A stretch of 64,000 bases of DNA, taken from NCBI RefSeq assembly GCF_036373705.1, contig NC_089856.1, positions 29,608,298 to 29,672,297 on the forward strand, in the 5' to 3' direction. Shown here in pieces: positions 62,489 through 64,000 of the stretch. Source of the DNA: Amia ocellicauda. Its lineage: Eukaryota > Chordata > Actinopteri > Amiiformes > Amiidae. The position numbers and the translations under genes were made by a program. Position 1 is the first letter of the stretch; every line of letters starts with the position of its first letter. A model generated the notes under the pieces. The model was not told the origin of the DNA. It worked only from the letters and a program-made list of their open reading frames with translations, and ran no database searches.

Positions 62489-64000
62489 AAGACTTTAAAG
62501 GATTCCTCATTGAGGAGAATCAAAATGAAGGAAGCTTCACAAGTGCCACTTTTCATCTTTATAGAGAAACTTGGAGGGAGTCTGTAGGCAAGTGGTAGCT
62601 GAAGACTACAAATCAGTCTTTTGTAGGTGTCCCATGGGAATTAACGTCCAATACATATAAACAGGACATTATACATCAATTTTAGTACCCAAGGTTTAAG
62701 AAAACAAACAAACAAAAACAATTGCGTTTATACACATAAAAACTGACATTTTCATAACATTACAAACATTTTTAAGACTTCAATTGCTTAGCAGTCCTTT
62801 AAACAATAAAAAAATAAACATTAAATAAAGGATTAGCAAAGTAGATATAAAACCTATTATTCAGACAATACAAAAATACAATACACATATATATATATGC
62901 AGGAAAAAAAAACATAAATAATGGTCCTGTCAGCTGTAGGCATTCCTGTGTAGTAAATGTGCCCTTACCTCTCAGACTTTTGGCAGTGGTTTCTGCGCAG
63001 TTCTCCCTCTATTTCTCTCCGCAGTATACGGACAGCCTGTGAATGCTAAAGAACAGCTTCTGTCACTTGCTCCACTGTGGGGGGAGAGTGAATTTCTCCT
63101 CCTGTGTCTTTCCACATCCAACCCCACCTCCCACCTCCACCCTCTCCCCATTCCCAGTCCACTGAGACCAGGCTCCCCCCAGCACCCTGCACAGGCCTTG
63201 CACAAACCTGAAATAACGAACCTGATCACTGAACCGCATATTCACTTCTGTCCGTCATCAAATCGGGGGAAAATCCCTCTTAAAATCAAACTATTACAAA
63301 GACTTAAGACTGATCTACTTAGTATTCAAAGCATTAAAAGAGTAACTTCCATATGCGGGACTTGCAATATGTCTTACCCTCCTCTCAGCTTTACATTCAA
63401 ACACAAATGGTCCTAGGTAGTGGGTATGTTTTTAAAGTCTATGCTGCAGTGGAATTACACATTAAATTTAAAAACAGCAGCTCATGGGGCATACCCGATA
63501 GACCTGATGAAGTGACAGTAAATGACCCTGCCGAGGGGCAATGCAGACAATAAAGTGACAGCTCTCTCCCAGAACATATCCTGGGTAAAAATGGCAAATG
63601 AGGGTTCACCAAAGCATAACATCCAGCTGCTTTGAACTGTATTCACTGCTGGCCTTCAGTGACCCCCCCCCCCCCCATCACTACGTCAAACATCAGACCT
63701 GTTAGTTGTCCCCTCACAGCCTGATTCTCCAAACATTACATTCATTCAATAGAACTGAAATTAAGATCCTCCCCTGTACTATAAGGATACATATTCCCTG
63801 AAGTCTGCAACCTGAACTTGGAGCACCTCAGAGCACCTAAGAAACAGAAGCAAGCAGTCTGGCATACCTTCATTTTTCCAGCTTTGTTTTGTTACAGCCG
63901 CAATCACGGGATTTATACAGCAAACTGCAGATTGGAGATCACACGTGGGACTCCGGAGGTTTACGCTAGAGGGAAACGTCGGCGACCCTGATGGCCTCTA

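Larger units (their letters stand above)
60950..64000. other. abcc5 intron extending to the right window edge
   Basis: No abcc5 exon encoding residues before 198 was found in this 3 kb, so the upstream exons lie beyond the window. It contains an open frame of 137 codons (62488-62075) and a minus-strand AATAAA at 61843-61838, described separately. The rest is AT-rich with several A-runs. Confidence 0.6.

Overview
This window is nuclear DNA from a vertebrate, most likely a ray-finned fish. The protein-coding exons match vertebrate gene families at near-complete length. Introns are mostly short (70-2,500 bp) and microsatellites are abundant. There is one full-length Tc1/mariner-like transposon and a short hAT-like inverted-repeat element. 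No bacterial operon, CRISPR array, rRNA or tRNA gene was seen. The species cannot be fixed from the sequence alone.

Four genes lie head-to-tail, all transcribed from right to left (minus strand). From right to left they are: (1) abcc5, the ABC transporter MRP5, with 25 coding exons at 60949-48099. The first ~197 residues are missing because their exons lie beyond the right edge. (2) rnpepl1, an M1-family aminopeptidase-like protein, complete in 11 exons at 44649-37985 (686 aa). (3) dvl3, the Wnt signalling scaffold Dishevelled-3, complete in 15 coding exons at 35129-16098 (720 aa), with DIX, PDZ and DEP domains all present. (4) ap2m1, the mu subunit of the AP-2 clathrin adaptor. Only a candidate 5' UTR exon near 10.7-10.9 kb and the first two coding exons (6235-6162 and 1407-1142) are in the window; the rest lies off the left edge. 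Every coding exon was placed by reading codons across GT/AG splice sites, and the phases join without a frameshift in all four genes.

Region by region: 1-10.9 kb is ap2m1 with two large introns. 10.9-16.1 kb is the dvl3/ap2m1 intergenic space and dvl3 3' UTR, holding an intact DD37E-type transposon (12568-13791). 16.1-35.1 kb is dvl3, half of it a 9.5 kb first intron. 35.1-38.0 kb is the dvl3 promoter side and rnpepl1 3' flank, with an unexpected plus-strand TATA/CACCC/CCAAT promoter-like block followed by a splice donor. 38.0-44.7 kb is rnpepl1. 44.7-48.1 kb holds the rnpepl1 promoter and abcc5 3' UTR, including a ~99 bp (TA)n tract. 48.1-64 kb is abcc5 and the intron upstream of its first exon in the window.

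The four genes do not form one pathway. DVL3 and AP-2 are functionally linked in Wnt signalling, because Dishevelled recruits AP-2 mu for Frizzled endocytosis, but neighbouring position alone is not evidence of co-regulation. The most useful leads are a possible 36-nt in-frame cassette exon in dvl3, the plus-strand promoter-like block, the intact transposon, an Arg-to-Cys change at a conserved abcc5 site, and the mixing of genes that in human sit on 3q27 and 2q37.
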